Part shown: positions 9,227 to 17,410 of the stretch, piece by piece
Layout of the letters: each line of letters opens with the position of its first letter
Numbering within the stretch: position 1 is the stretch's first letter
Notes under the pieces: generated by a model
Databases searched by the model: none
What the model was told of the DNA's origin: nothing
Seen by the model: only the letters and a program-made list of their open reading frames with translations
Translations under genes and position numbers: made by a program
DNA from: Epsilonproteobacteria bacterium (ex Lamellibrachia satsuma)
GTDB lineage: Bacteria; Campylobacterota; Campylobacteria; Campylobacterales; Sulfurovaceae
Direction of reading: 5' to 3'
Assembly (NCBI GenBank): GCA_003934925.1
Contig: JQIX01000027.1
Coordinates: 1-38,649, forward strand
Length of the DNA: 38,649 nucleotides

Positions 9227-9823
9227 ATGTTAGTAACTAAAAAAGCTCCGGATTTTACAGCAACAGCTGTACTTGCAGATGGCCAGATCGTAGATGGTTT
9301 CAACCTTATGGAAAACCTGGGTGAAAAAGGTGCGGTACTTTTCTTCTATCCGCTTGATTTTACATTCGTATGTCCATCAGAGATCATTGCATTCTCTCAC
9401 AGAGCAAAAGAATTCACAGATAGAGGTATTAACATTATCGGTGTATCTGTAGACAGTCAATTCTCACACTTTGCATGGAGAGAAACTCCGGTAGAACAAG
9501 GTGGTATCGGTAGAATCAATTTTCCATTGGTTGCCGACCTTAGCAAACAAATCTCAAGAGACTATGATGTTCTTCTAGATGAAACTGTAGCACTTAGAGG
9601 TTCTTTCCTTATTGATGCTGACGGTACAGTCAGACATGCAGTGATCAACGACCTTCCACTTGGAAGAAATATCGATGAAATGATTAGAATGGTAGATACT
9701 ATGTTGTTTACGAATGAGCATGGTGAAGTATGTCCTGCCGGTTGGCAAAAAGGTGATGAAGGTATGAAAGCTGACACTGAAGGTGTTGCTGAATATCTTG
9801 AAAAACACGCAGACGAACTGTAA
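9227..9823 (+). CDS. ahpC: 2-Cys peroxiredoxin (AhpC/Tsa)
   Basis: Typical 2-Cys peroxiredoxin of 198 residues that reduces hydrogen peroxide and organic hydroperoxides. The peroxidatic cysteine is C49 in FTFVCPSE and the resolving cysteine is C169 in EVCPAGW; the conserved WRETP arginine region (about 84-88) completes the active site. The GGIG loop and a C-terminal tail with YLEKH resemble the robust Tsa/AhpC type of epsilonproteobacteria. No AhpF is nearby, so thioredoxin is the likely reductant. The next gene encodes a PerR-like repressor, suggesting a peroxide-response pair. Confidence 0.95.
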   Translation: MLVTKKAPDFTATAVLADGQIVDGFNLMENLGEKGAVLFFYPLDFTFVCPSEIIAFSHRAKEFTDRGINIIGVSVDSQFSHFAWRETPVEQGGIGRINFPLVADLSKQISRDYDVLLDETVALRGSFLIDADGTVRHAVINDLPLGRNIDEMIRMVDTMLFTNEHGEVCPAGWQKGDEGMKADTEGVAEYLEKHADEL

Positions 9824-9835
9824 GCAGATAATCTA

Positions 9836-9857
9836 TTCCGGGCTTTGGGGCCCGGAA
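9836..9857 (+). terminator. Hairpin downstream of ahpC
   Basis: TTCCGGGC-TTTGGG-GCCCGGAA forms a perfect 8-bp GC-rich stem with a 6-nt loop, 13 nt after the ahpC stop. It has no U-run directly after it, so it may stabilise mRNA or stop polymerase only weakly. Confidence 0.5.
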
Positions 9858-9865
9858 CAGATGGA

Positions 9866-9940
9866 AATGATACGCTAGCTTCGTACTTCAACTTCTTCCC
9901 CCTCCCTTTTTTTGCTGGGGTACGGAGCTAACGTATCATT
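9866..9940. repeat. Long imperfect inverted repeat between ahpC and perR
   Basis: Arms of 21 nt at 9866-9886 and 9920-9940 match at 19 of 21 positions as inverted copies (outer ends AATGATACG and CGTATCATT). They flank a 33-nt pyrimidine-rich spacer. It lies directly upstream of the perR ribosome-binding site. It could be a strong hairpin controlling perR, or a small mobile-element remnant. Confidence 0.65.
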
Positions 9941-9964
9941 TTCTATAGAGAAAGGGAAAACATA

Positions 9965-10384
9965 ATGGACTATGCAACACTTCTAAAAGAGAGTGGACTT
10001 AAAGCAACATTTCAACGTATGAATATTTTGGATTCTATTGATAAACAGGGACATATGTGCGTGGATGATATTTATGAAGAGGTGACAAAAGTACATCCTT
10101 CACTCTCCTTGGCAACGATCTATAAAAACATTATTTTAATGCAGGAAAACGGTATTTTGGTTGAAGTACCCATTGCCGGAAAGAAATCAAAATATGAACT
10201 TGCAAAGACGGATCATATGCACCTTATCTGTACAGAATGCGGAGATGTTGAAGATATGTCCTGTTTGGAAACTACAGACAAAATATTCCATGATCTGACA
10301 CAGAAAGAACATTTTAAACTAAATAAGCGTCAAGTAAATCTTTATGGGGTTTGCGAAGCCTGCCAGACCCAGGCGGCTTCATAG
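9965..10384 (+). CDS. perR: Fur family transcriptional regulator, PerR-like
   Basis: Fur-superfamily metalloregulator of 139 residues. The N-terminal winged helix carries GLKATFQRMNILDSI (about 11-25) and the recognition helix SLATIYKNI (about 48-56). The dimerisation domain has HMHLICTECG (metal-site histidines, C89 and C92) and GVCEAC near the end (C130 and C133); the two CxxC pairs form the structural zinc site typical of PerR. Adjacency to ahpC favours PerR over Fur, but sequence alone does not prove this. The start has GAAAGGG upstream, after the inverted repeat at 9866-9940. The 3' end lies close to the next gene's start. Confidence 0.88.
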   Translation: MDYATLLKESGLKATFQRMNILDSIDKQGHMCVDDIYEEVTKVHPSLSLATIYKNIILMQENGILVEVPIAGKKSKYELAKTDHMHLICTECGDVEDMSCLETTDKIFHDLTQKEHFKLNKRQVNLYGVCEACQTQAAS

Positions 10385-10400
10385 TATACTTGTGTATAGT

Positions 10401-10817
10401 GTGAAACAGATCGTTTTTGTATGTATCAGTTTTTTATTCCTAACGGCTTGTGGTGATAAAGCTATCGTAAACGTGTATGATAAAAAAATTCAAAAGACAC
10501 CTATTCCCTGTTTGAAATTGACGGTATTTCCGAAAAATAAGATGATTAGTCAGACAATGGAAAAACTGTATACCTTTGATGATAATTGTCCTTATCATTT
10601 GGATATCAGCCATAAAGGCGGTATTACCTGCAACAGTACGCAGAATGTGCAGACAAAATGTATCAATGGCTTTCCCAGCTCTTATCTTAATATGGAAGTG
10701 CGTAAAGGGTTGTCACTGAAATACAGTTATTATATCGATCTCATGTCTGAGGCAGATGAGGAGGATGTGAAAAAAGGATTTGAACGATTAGACAAAGATC
10801 TGATATTTGATCGTTAG
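10401..10817 (+). CDS. Small predicted lipoprotein of unknown function
   Basis: The GTG at 10401 gives a 138-residue protein with a lipoprotein signal VKQIVFVCISFLFLTACG, where LTAC is the lipobox and the cysteine would be lipidated. GTG at 10392 is an alternative; starts further upstream lie inside perR and would add a charged tail. The mature part has further cysteines and a C-terminal acidic helix (EADEEDVKKGFERLDKDL). I do not recognise the family. It begins 16 nt after perR and may be cotranscribed with it. Confidence 0.65.
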   Translation: MKQIVFVCISFLFLTACGDKAIVNVYDKKIQKTPIPCLKLTVFPKNKMISQTMEKLYTFDDNCPYHLDISHKGGITCNSTQNVQTKCINGFPSSYLNMEVRKGLSLKYSYYIDLMSEADEEDVKKGFERLDKDLIFDR

Positions 10818-10853
10818 ATACAGGGAAAAATAGTAGGGATCCCCTGCAATGGT

Positions 10854-11537
10854 TTACTTGAAAAGTGCTGAGCCCACTCTTACCAGATTTGATCCGCATT
10901 TGATCGCCAAGGTATAGTCTCTGCTCATTCCCATGGAACAGACCGTTGCTCCCTCTTTTCCCAAGTTTTCAAAAATACCGTGTGTTGTCTCGAAGCTTTG
11001 TTGAATGAGTTTGGTATCATCCGTATGTGCACCGATGGTCATAACACCTTTAAGTGTAATATTCAGGCAGTTCTCTTTGATTTGCCGGTAGATATCTTGA
11101 GCTTCTTCCGGAGTGACGCCTGACTTGCTCTCTTCTCTGGCAGAGTTGATCTGCAGCAGACAGTTCATCTTTGTATTTTTGGCTTTGAGTTTTTTGTTGA
11201 GTTCCTCAGCAAGCGAAAGAGAGTCGAGTGATTGCATCAGTGAAGGGCGCAGGTCGATGAGATTGTTGATCTTGTTCTTTTGCAGCGTACCTATCATATG
11301 CCATTCAAGCGGAAGTTCTTCAAGTTCAGCCATGCGGGCTTTGAGCTGTTGTACCTGGTTCTCTCCAAAGGCTCTCTGTCCCAGTTCGTAGAGTGTAGCA
11401 ATATTTTCCACTTCGGTATATTTCCCTACGGCAACCAATTGTACGATGTGGTGCTCGCTCACTGAAATACGCGCTTCTTCAATGTTCCAGATGACTTCAT
11501 CCAGATTCGCTCTTAAATGTTCTTTATCCAGTATCAT
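10854..11537 (-). CDS. yggS: YggS/PLPBP family pyridoxal phosphate homeostasis protein
   Basis: Fold-type III PLP-binding protein of 227 residues, known to buffer PLP and affect amino-acid and keto-acid pools; no catalysis is established. PLP would bind K39 in LVAVGKYTEVE. FGENQVQQ, the WHMIGTLQKNK block, EESKSG, the MTIG strand and SMGMSRDYTLAIKCGSNLVRVGSALF are all family hallmarks. The start is the ATG at 11537 with AAAGGA 8 nt upstream; the frame extends 11 codons further without family sequence. It follows rseP on the same strand, with repeat copy 2 between them. It converges with the lipoprotein gene. Confidence 0.92.
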   Translation of the reverse strand: MILDKEHLRANLDEVIWNIEEARISVSEHHIVQLVAVGKYTEVENIATLYELGQRAFGENQVQQLKARMAELEELPLEWHMIGTLQKNKINNLIDLRPSLMQSLDSLSLAEELNKKLKAKNTKMNCLLQINSAREESKSGVTPEEAQDIYRQIKENCLNITLKGVMTIGAHTDDTKLIQQSFETTHGIFENLGKEGATVCSMGMSRDYTLAIKCGSNLVRVGSALFK

Positions 11538-11550
11538 ATCGCAATCCTTT

Positions 11551-11577
11551 TCTTGGTGCTGTAAGGGCACAGCACCC
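11551..11577 (-). promoter_or_regulatory. Second hairpin in the yggS leader
   Basis: GGTGCTGT-GCCCTT-ACAGCACC on the minus strand forms an 8-bp stem with a 6-nt loop between repeat copy 2 and the yggS ribosome-binding site. A role in mRNA processing or translation is possible but unproven. Confidence 0.45.
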
Positions 11578-11579
11578 TA

Positions 11580-11639
11580 TAAAAGCTTTTCAATAGAAAA
11601 GCATACCAAAACTCTTCACTTTTCACTCTTAATTCTTCA
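11580..11639 (-). repeat. Dispersed heptamer-hairpin element, copy 2
   Basis: Read on the minus strand from 11639 the four heptamers are TGAAGAA, TTAAGAG, TGAAAAG and TGAAGAG (down to 11612). TTTTGGTATG follows, then the perfect hairpin GCTTTTC-TATT-GAAAAGC (11602-11585) and a TTTTATA tail. It starts 18 nt after the rseP stop and precedes yggS, in their direction. Its GGTATG could start only a four-codon peptide (MLFY then stop). Confidence 0.85.
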
Positions 11640-11657
11640 TTTCTTGCCAAGCAAGAC

Positions 11658-12713
11658 CTATCCCATAAGCCGATTGATATCGTTATAGAGACCAAGGAAC
11701 ATCAATCCGGCGAGCAATATCCACCCCGTAACGGTCATGTAATACATGGCACTCTCACTGGGTGCTTTGCCTCGTAGTATCTCATAGAGATTGAACATAA
11801 TGTGCCCTCCGTCCAGTGCCGGGATAGGCAGGAGGTTGAGTACACCGAGGTTGACGGAGATGAGTGCAGTAAAAAAGAAAAGTGCGAGTATGCCGGCACT
11901 GCTTGCCTGTGCCGTAACATCCACAATGGTGATGATACCGCCCAATTTATCTGTGCCTACTGCACCGGTTAAAAGTTTCTGTACACTCTGAAAGATAAGC
12001 ATACTGGACTTTTTAGTTTCATCCCAGGCATAAGAAAAACCTTCTATGGGACCGTAGTGTGCTGTTATTGTATGCTTCGAGGAGGGGCTGATACCAATGA
12101 TGCGCCGAGTGATCTTTTCTCCGAATATATTTTGGTCATCGATGACTTTTGGCCGTAACTGTAAAGTAACAAGCTTGTGGTCCCGTTCAATAATAAGTGA
12201 AATATCCCCCTTACTTTCATTGATATATTTTCCTATCGTTTCCCAATAGAGAATATTGTGGCCATTGACCTGAAGGATCTTATCTTCTTTTTGCATGCCT
12301 GCCTGAAGGGCAGGTGTATCTTTCCCCACTTTACCTACATAAGCCAACAGCTTGGGGACACCCATATAGGAGATCGCGAGGTAAAGCAAAAATGCCATCA
12401 GAAAATTGGCAAAAGGACCTGCAAGCAGAATGATAATGCGTTGCCATGGCTTTTTGCTGTTGTAGCTGTCTTCATCGTAACTTACTTTGGTAGGATCTGT
12501 GTCGTCCTGCCCTTTCATTTTGACATATCCGCCGAGTGGGATGGAGGAGATGCTCCATTCTGTTTTACCTATCATTTTTGTATAGAGCTTTTTGCCAAAC
12601 CCTATGCTGAATACCTCGACTTTCACACCCAAAAAACGTGCTGCTGTAAAGTGCCCCAATTCGTGGAAAAAGATCAGTACCGATATGACTAAAAGAGCAA
12701 TTATAATACCCAT
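11658..12713 (-). CDS. rseP: RIP metalloprotease RseP (site-2 protease)
   Basis: Membrane zinc protease of 351 residues that cleaves substrates within the inner membrane; in E. coli it degrades the anti-sigma factor RseA and cleared signal peptides. The first helix carries the zinc site HELGH (17-21). A single PDZ-like domain lies at roughly 120-200, and LNLLPIPALDGGH (about 307-319), with the third zinc ligand Asp, is in a later helix. Only one PDZ is evident, as in shorter bacterial homologues. A minus-strand -10 (TATAAT, 12756-12751) lies upstream, so it starts its own transcript. Confidence 0.94.
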   Translation of the reverse strand: MGIIIALLVISVLIFFHELGHFTAARFLGVKVEVFSIGFGKKLYTKMIGKTEWSISSIPLGGYVKMKGQDDTDPTKVSYDEDSYNSKKPWQRIIILLAGPFANFLMAFLLYLAISYMGVPKLLAYVGKVGKDTPALQAGMQKEDKILQVNGHNILYWETIGKYINESKGDISLIIERDHKLVTLQLRPKVIDDQNIFGEKITRRIIGISPSSKHTITAHYGPIEGFSYAWDETKKSSMLIFQSVQKLLTGAVGTDKLGGIITIVDVTAQASSAGILALFFFTALISVNLGVLNLLPIPALDGGHIMFNLYEILRGKAPSESAMYYMTVTGWILLAGLMFLGLYNDINRLMG

Positions 12714-12750
12714 AATATTCCTGTTTGTTGGTGTGGTAATAGATTAAAGA

Positions 12751-12815
12751 ATTATATCCAAGTGTATTAAAAAATTGATATAGATTAAACATTTATGAAA
12801 AAAATTTGCTAAAAT
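12751..12815. promoter_or_regulatory. Divergent promoter region, rseP (-) and 12847 gene (+)
   Basis: TATAAT on the minus strand at 12756-12751 points to rseP. TAAAAT at 12810-12815, within TTTGCTAAAAT on the plus strand, points to the gene starting at 12847. Both lack a clear -35, as is usual in this phylum. Confidence 0.5.
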
Positions 12816-12846
12816 AAAGGATAAGCATTATTTCAAAGGATAAAAA

Positions 12847-13977
12847 ATGAAAGAAAAGAGTGAAGTCGCAGAAGATCTTGAAAATGAAGTCCAAGAAGAT
12901 ATTTCGAAAACAGTAGAAGAAAACAGTTCTGAAACAGAGAAAGAAACAGAAGAAGTAACAGCTTCTGAAGTTGAAAAAGCAGCAAAAGAAGAGGCAGAAG
13001 AGCAAGAGGTTGAAGAAGCTGAAAGTGATGTGCTTTCTCAGGTTAAAAATATGAAAAAACATGACGCATCCAAATTATTGGTCGATAAAGCAAAAATAAT
13101 CGTCCAGGAGGCAGAAGAACAGATGGAAGCATGCAAGCTTTTGCTTTCCGATGATCTTAAAGATTATGAGAAGGCAAAGCAAGCGTTAAAAGAGGGTGGC
13201 CTTGATGCAAGCGAGGCATTGCTTCTGGAACTGGGATACCGCAACGAAGAAGAAGAGAATCCAGAAGATGAAAATGTGGTCTTTAAGATGGAAGAAAAGA
13301 TTGAACCTATCATCCTTCATGATGTTTCCAGCGGTAGATTCACCGGTTTACTTTTAGCTCTATTGGGAGGTGCTACAACGTTGACAGGGTTGGTTTATCT
13401 GGCAACAGAAAAATTGGGGATGACACTTGATGTAACAAAGGTGCCTTCTTCCGATACAGTTAAAAATATATTATCATGGTTCGGTACATTGATAGGGACA
13501 AAAGGAGATGCCTTTTTGGGGGGAGCATTTGTACTCTTTGTCGTCTTTGCAGTGATGGGGATCATCTATGCAATTCGTGTAGGTACAAAAGGCAGCAAAA
13601 ATCTTCAGTTTGCGCTCAAACAGCTTGAAGAGGCAGAAGAATATACTGCGCAGAAGGGTAATTGTAAAGAGGAAATGGATAAAGTCGATGCACATATCAA
13701 TGATGCTATTGAAACATTTAAAATGTATCAGGTACTTTTAAATGAACAAAAAGGAAAGCTTCAGAGAATTTCACATATTGAAGGCATAAAAGAAGAACCG
13801 TCAGAGTATCATGAAAAATCGCTCTTGGAGATGAAGGATACACAATCTTTGATCAATGCTATTCACGAATTTATAGATACGCCTATGTCAGAAGAAGGAA
13901 AGCTTTCCGGCAAAAGCACTCTCTTGTTATATAGTGCTAAAAATAAAATACAAAAATTGATCGACAGGCTGTATTAG
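12847..13977 (+). CDS. Acidic coiled-coil protein with two membrane segments, unknown function
   Basis: 376-residue protein of no family I recognise. Residues 1-60 are extremely Glu-rich and low in complexity, residues 60-130 form charged helices with coiled-coil character, and two hydrophobic segments are at about 165-186 (FTGLLLALLGGATTLTGLVY) and 223-244 (FLGGAFVLFVVFAVMGIIYA). Residues 250-376 are again helical, with a coiled coil (LQFALKQLEEAEEYTAQK). Both charged arms probably face the cytoplasm. It has AAAGGA before the ATG. Its stop TAG overlaps the ancestral znuB stop on the other strand, inside a shared hairpin. The last ~160 nt are duplicated at 17253-17410. Confidence 0.8.
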   Translation: MKEKSEVAEDLENEVQEDISKTVEENSSETEKETEEVTASEVEKAAKEEAEEQEVEEAESDVLSQVKNMKKHDASKLLVDKAKIIVQEAEEQMEACKLLLSDDLKDYEKAKQALKEGGLDASEALLLELGYRNEEEENPEDENVVFKMEEKIEPIILHDVSSGRFTGLLLALLGGATTLTGLVYLATEKLGMTLDVTKVPSSDTVKNILSWFGTLIGTKGDAFLGGAFVLFVVFAVMGIIYAIRVGTKGSKNLQFALKQLEEAEEYTAQKGNCKEEMDKVDAHINDAIETFKMYQVLLNEQKGKLQRISHIEGIKEEPSEYHEKSLLEMKDTQSLINAIHEFIDTPMSEEGKLSGKSTLLLYSAKNKIQKLIDRLY

Positions 13978-13991
13978 CCTGTTGATCAATT
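13955..13991. terminator. Bidirectional terminator shared by the 12847 gene and (ancestrally) znuB
   Basis: AATTGATCGACAGGCT-GTATT-AGCCTGTTGATCAATT is a 16-bp stem with one mismatched pair and a 5-nt loop. The loop region contains TAG, the stop of the 12847 gene, and on the other strand TAA, the stop position of znuB. A-rich sequence upstream gives a U-run for minus-strand transcripts. A slightly altered copy at 17392-17428 terminates the living znuB. Confidence 0.75.
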
Positions 13992-14263
13992 GCTGAACAC
14001 CAAAGCACTTAAAATACCGGTAAGAGATGCAATGAATACAATAGTGTAGCCTGTAGGTAAATCAAAGAGATACGAAAGTATCATAGAGAGGATAATAAGG
14101 AATGATCCTGTAATCCATGCAAAAGGCAGCTTTGTAAACCTTGTTTGAAGCAATGAGAGAAAAAAGCCGGGACGATAAGAAGTACAAAAACTACCAGAAC
14201 CCCTGCAAGCTGTACAGATGATGTGACTGTTAATGCCAACAGTCCAAAGAAGAATATCTCTTT
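13974..14263 (-). pseudogene. Truncated 3' fragment of znuB (dead copy)
   Basis: The minus strand repeats the last ~95 codons of znuB but has no start. It also carries two extra A bases (AAAAAA at about 14159-14164 against AAAA in the living copy), which shift the frame. Above 14263 the similarity stops abruptly and cassette sequence begins. A 93-residue frame covering 14081-14362 is an accidental fusion of this remnant with the cassette's left end. Confidence 0.88.
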
Positions 14264-14323
14264 AAATATGATTAAAAAAGTCGTTATGATGAAGTACGAA
14301 TAAATAGATAAGGAGGGGATGTC

Positions 14324-15931
14324 ATGCATATCAAATCTAACTTGGTCGATATTGAAAGTCAAGAGATTCGAGCTGTTGCTTTAGAAGTTGAAGAGGGCTT
14401 TATAGAATCTATAGTTGAGACAGATGGAGTGTGTTCAGGCTATATTCTTCCTGGCTTTATCGATGCACATATTCATATTGAAAGCTCGATGTTGATACCC
14501 AGTGAGTTTGCACGAATCGCGGTCACTCACGGAACGGTAGCGACGGTCTCTGACCCTCATGAGATAGCAAATGTTCTTGGTTTGAGCGGTGTTGAATTTA
14601 TGCTGGATAATGCCTCTAAAACAAATTTTAAATTCTACTTTGGGGCATCTCCTTGTGTTCCTGCAACTCCGTTTGAAACTAACGGTGCTACACTTGGAGT
14701 TGATGAGATAAAAGAGCTTTTGCAAAATCCTAAGATAAAATTTTTAAGTGAGGTCATGAATGTTCCGGGCGTTCTTGCAAAAGATAAAGATATAATGGAA
14801 AAAATCGCTCTTGCAAAATCTTTAAACAAACCCATAGATGGTCATGCACCTGGTTTAAGAGGGGAAAATCTGACAAGATATATCGAGTCGGGTATATCAA
14901 CTGACCACGAAGCATTTTCCTATGAAGAGGCACTTGAAAAGTTGCATAAAGGGATGAAGATTATCCTTCGAGAAGGCTCGGCGGCAAAAAACTTTGAAGC
15001 TTTGCATCCGCTTATTGACAACTATCACAAAGATATGATGTTTTGCAGTGATGATAAACATCCAAATGACTTGTTTAGCGGGCATATAAATAAGATAGTT
15101 GCCCGTGCAGTTGCTTTGGGACACGATATTTTTGATGTTTTAGAGATGGCATGTTTAAATCCTATAAGACATTACGGGCTTGATGTTGGGACTCTACATG
15201 TAGGGGATAAGGCTGATTTTATAATCGTTGAAAATTTAGAAGATTTTAAAGTGTTAAAAACCGTTATCAATGGGGTTGTCGTAGCAGAAAATCAAAAGAC
15301 AAAACTTGCATCTGTCTCTATAGAAGCACCCAACCATTTTGAAGCACTACCTAAAAAAGTGTCTGACTTTTTCCTACCTACATGTGAAGTCATGGAGGTT
15401 ATACAGGTTGTTAATAATGAACTCATCACCTATGAAAAAGTATCTAAGAGTATCGAACATGAGGAAGATATATTAAAAATAGCGGTAATAAACAGATATA
15501 AAAATACTAAGATAAGTGGTATCGCACATGTAAAAGGATTTGGACTCAAAGAGGGGGCTATCGCATCGAGTGTAGCACATGATTCTCACAATATCATTGT
15601 TGTGGGATGCAGTGACGAAGCGATGGCAAAAGCTGCTAATTTAGTCATAGAATCTTGTGGCGGCATTAGTGCAGTTGATTATTATGATGCACTTGTACTA
15701 CCTTTGCATGTAGCGGGTATCATGAGTGCAGAAGATGGGTTTGGTGTTGCAAAAGAGTATGAAAATATAGACAGATTTGTAAAGGAGAGACTCGGTTCAA
15801 AGCTTAGTGCACCTTTTATGACACTCTCCTTTATGGCTCTTCTTGTTATACCCGAGATAAAACTAAGCGATAAGGGCCTGTTTGATGGACGAAGTTTTCA
15901 TTTTATATCTCCATGTAAAACAACAAACTAG
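14324..15931 (+). CDS. adeC: Adenine deaminase
   Basis: Amidohydrolase-superfamily enzyme converting adenine to hypoxanthine and ammonia. The metal site begins with GFIDAHIHIESSM (about 46-58). SDPHEIANVLG, GHAPGLRG and FCSDDKHPNDL carry further metal and substrate residues, and the C-terminal domain includes GFGLKEGAIASSVAHDSHNI. Its 535 residues are slightly short at the N terminus for the family but all catalytic blocks are present. A strong site (AAGGAGGGG) precedes the ATG by about 5 nt. With the permease 11 nt downstream it forms a two-gene adenine uptake and salvage (or nitrogen-release) unit, inserted between long direct repeats. Confidence 0.95.
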   Translation: MHIKSNLVDIESQEIRAVALEVEEGFIESIVETDGVCSGYILPGFIDAHIHIESSMLIPSEFARIAVTHGTVATVSDPHEIANVLGLSGVEFMLDNASKTNFKFYFGASPCVPATPFETNGATLGVDEIKELLQNPKIKFLSEVMNVPGVLAKDKDIMEKIALAKSLNKPIDGHAPGLRGENLTRYIESGISTDHEAFSYEEALEKLHKGMKIILREGSAAKNFEALHPLIDNYHKDMMFCSDDKHPNDLFSGHINKIVARAVALGHDIFDVLEMACLNPIRHYGLDVGTLHVGDKADFIIVENLEDFKVLKTVINGVVVAENQKTKLASVSIEAPNHFEALPKKVSDFFLPTCEVMEVIQVVNNELITYEKVSKSIEHEEDILKIAVINRYKNTKISGIAHVKGFGLKEGAIASSVAHDSHNIIVVGCSDEAMAKAANLVIESCGGISAVDYYDALVLPLHVAGIMSAEDGFGVAKEYENIDRFVKERLGSKLSAPFMTLSFMALLVIPEIKLSDKGLFDGRSFHFISPCKTTN

Positions 15932-15942
15932 AAGGTGGATTT

Positions 15943-17235
15943 ATGAACTATTTTAAATTAAAAGAGCACTCTACAAATGTCAAAACTGAAACGATAGCAG
16001 GTGCAACGACCTTTATGTCGATGCTTTATATCATACCTGTTAATGCCGCCATTATGAGTGCTAGCGGGATGCCTTTTGACGCTCTTGTCACTGCGACTAT
16101 TTTGATGAGTGTGATAGCGAGTGTACTTAACGGTCTTTGGGCAAATACTCCGGTTGCTATGAGTGTCGGGATGGGCTTAAATGCCTATTTTAGTTTTGGT
16201 CTTGTTAAGGGGATGGGAATTGCGTGGCAAACGGCATTGGGTGTTGTTTTTCTCTCCGGGATTTTGTATCTGCTTATCAGTTTGACTCCGCTTCGCCGTC
16301 AGATGATAGAGGGAATATCACTCGACATGAAACGAGCCGTAAGTGCAGGGATAGGAGCATTTTTGGCTTTTATAGGTTTAGAAGAGATGAAAATAATTGT
16401 TGATTCTCCTGATACATTAGTAACTATAGGTGATTTTAGCAATGTACATGTAGAGTTGGGTTTGGTTGGATTATTGCTTACTTTTTTCTTTTATATAAGA
16501 GGCATAAAAGCTGCATATATCTTGGGAATTATCGCAACAACTCTTATAGCATTTGTTTTTGGTTTTTCAAAACTACCAGATAGTTTTATATCGCTTCCTG
16601 CTTCCATTGCTCCTATCGCTTTGCAACTAAATCTAAGTTCTGCACTCTCTTTGGCGATGATTCCAGTTATCTTGACATTTTTGATCACGGATATATTTGA
16701 TACGCTTGGAACTTTGACCGGAGTAGGCATGAGAGCGCAACTCTTTGAGGGAAAAAACTCGGTCCCTCTACAAAAAACCATAGAAGCGGATGCGGCTGCT
16801 ACATTACTCAGCGGAGTTGCAGGGGTATCAAGTACGACTGCTTTTATAGAGAGTGCAACGGGAGTTGAAGCGGGTGGAAGAACGGGACTTACAGCCGTAG
16901 TAACAGGATTGCTCTTTTTACTCCCACTCTTTTTTCTGCCGTTTTTTAAGGCAATCCCATCAGAAGCTATCTATCCTGTATTGGTTATCGTAGGTGCAAA
17001 AATGTTTAGTGAAGTAGCACAGATAAACTACAAAGATCCAGCGATAACTACGAGTACTTTTTTTATAGTTTTAGGTATGCCTTTGACATACTCCATAACA
17101 GATGGACTTCTTTTGGGGATGATAAGTTTTACTGTTATTAAAATTTTTATGGGTGAATTTGATAAAATCGGGGTAGTCCCTATCGTGTTAAGCATAATAG
17201 GTTTGGTACTTTTCTTTGGCTTATTGAAATTCTAA
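15943..17235 (+). CDS. NCS2 family purine permease (adenine/hypoxanthine type)
   Basis: Twelve-helix-type membrane transporter of 430 residues in the AzgA-like branch of the nucleobase:cation symporter-2 family. Visible hallmarks are ETIAGATTFMSMLYIIPVN at the start, the MGLNAYFSF block (about 76-84), FDTLGTLTGVG in the middle, and the SSTTAFIESATGVEAGGRTG segment that lines the substrate site. It lies 11 nt after adeC with AGAAGGTGG as ribosome-binding site, so adenine is the most likely substrate, though guanine or hypoxanthine cannot be excluded. Transcription would run into the dead 12847-gene fragment at 17253. Confidence 0.93.
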   Translation: MNYFKLKEHSTNVKTETIAGATTFMSMLYIIPVNAAIMSASGMPFDALVTATILMSVIASVLNGLWANTPVAMSVGMGLNAYFSFGLVKGMGIAWQTALGVVFLSGILYLLISLTPLRRQMIEGISLDMKRAVSAGIGAFLAFIGLEEMKIIVDSPDTLVTIGDFSNVHVELGLVGLLLTFFFYIRGIKAAYILGIIATTLIAFVFGFSKLPDSFISLPASIAPIALQLNLSSALSLAMIPVILTFLITDIFDTLGTLTGVGMRAQLFEGKNSVPLQKTIEADAAATLLSGVAGVSSTTAFIESATGVEAGGRTGLTAVVTGLLFLLPLFFLPFFKAIPSEAIYPVLVIVGAKMFSEVAQINYKDPAITTSTFFIVLGMPLTYSITDGLLLGMISFTVIKIFMGEFDKIGVVPIVLSIIGLVLFFGLLKF

Positions 17236-17252
17236 AGTAAGAAAAATAAGCC

Positions 17253-17410
17253 AAAATCATTCTTGAAGATGAAGGATACACAATCTTTGATCAATGCTAT
17301 TCACGAATTTATAGATACACCTATGTCAGAAGAAGGAAAGCTTTCCGGCAAAAGTACCCTCTTGTTATATAGTGCTAAAAATAAAATACAAAATTGATCG
17401 ACAGGCTGTA
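17253..17410 (+). pseudogene. Truncated 3' fragment of the 12847 gene (dead copy)
   Basis: Repeats the last ~53 codons of the acidic coiled-coil gene, without a start and with one A deleted from the run before TTGATCG (about 17390), which shifts the frame just before the old stop. It lies between the permease and znuB and is not expected to be functional. Confidence 0.88.

Larger units (their letters stand above)
13815..14263 (+). repeat. Long direct repeat, left copy (449 bp)
   Basis: Near-identical to 17253-17698: about 11 substitutions plus one 1-nt and one 2-nt indel, roughly 97% identity. This copy holds the intact 3' end of the 12847 gene, the shared terminator, and a dead 3' fragment of znuB. 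Homology begins at AAAATC (13815) and ends at ATCTCTTT (14263). The segment between the two copies (14264-17252) contains only adeC and the permease. Confidence 0.93.

Noticed and set aside
14081-14362. 93-residue minus-strand frame overlapping adeC
   Set aside because: Its middle is the dead znuB fragment and its N terminus is antisense to the adeC start; no coherent gene.
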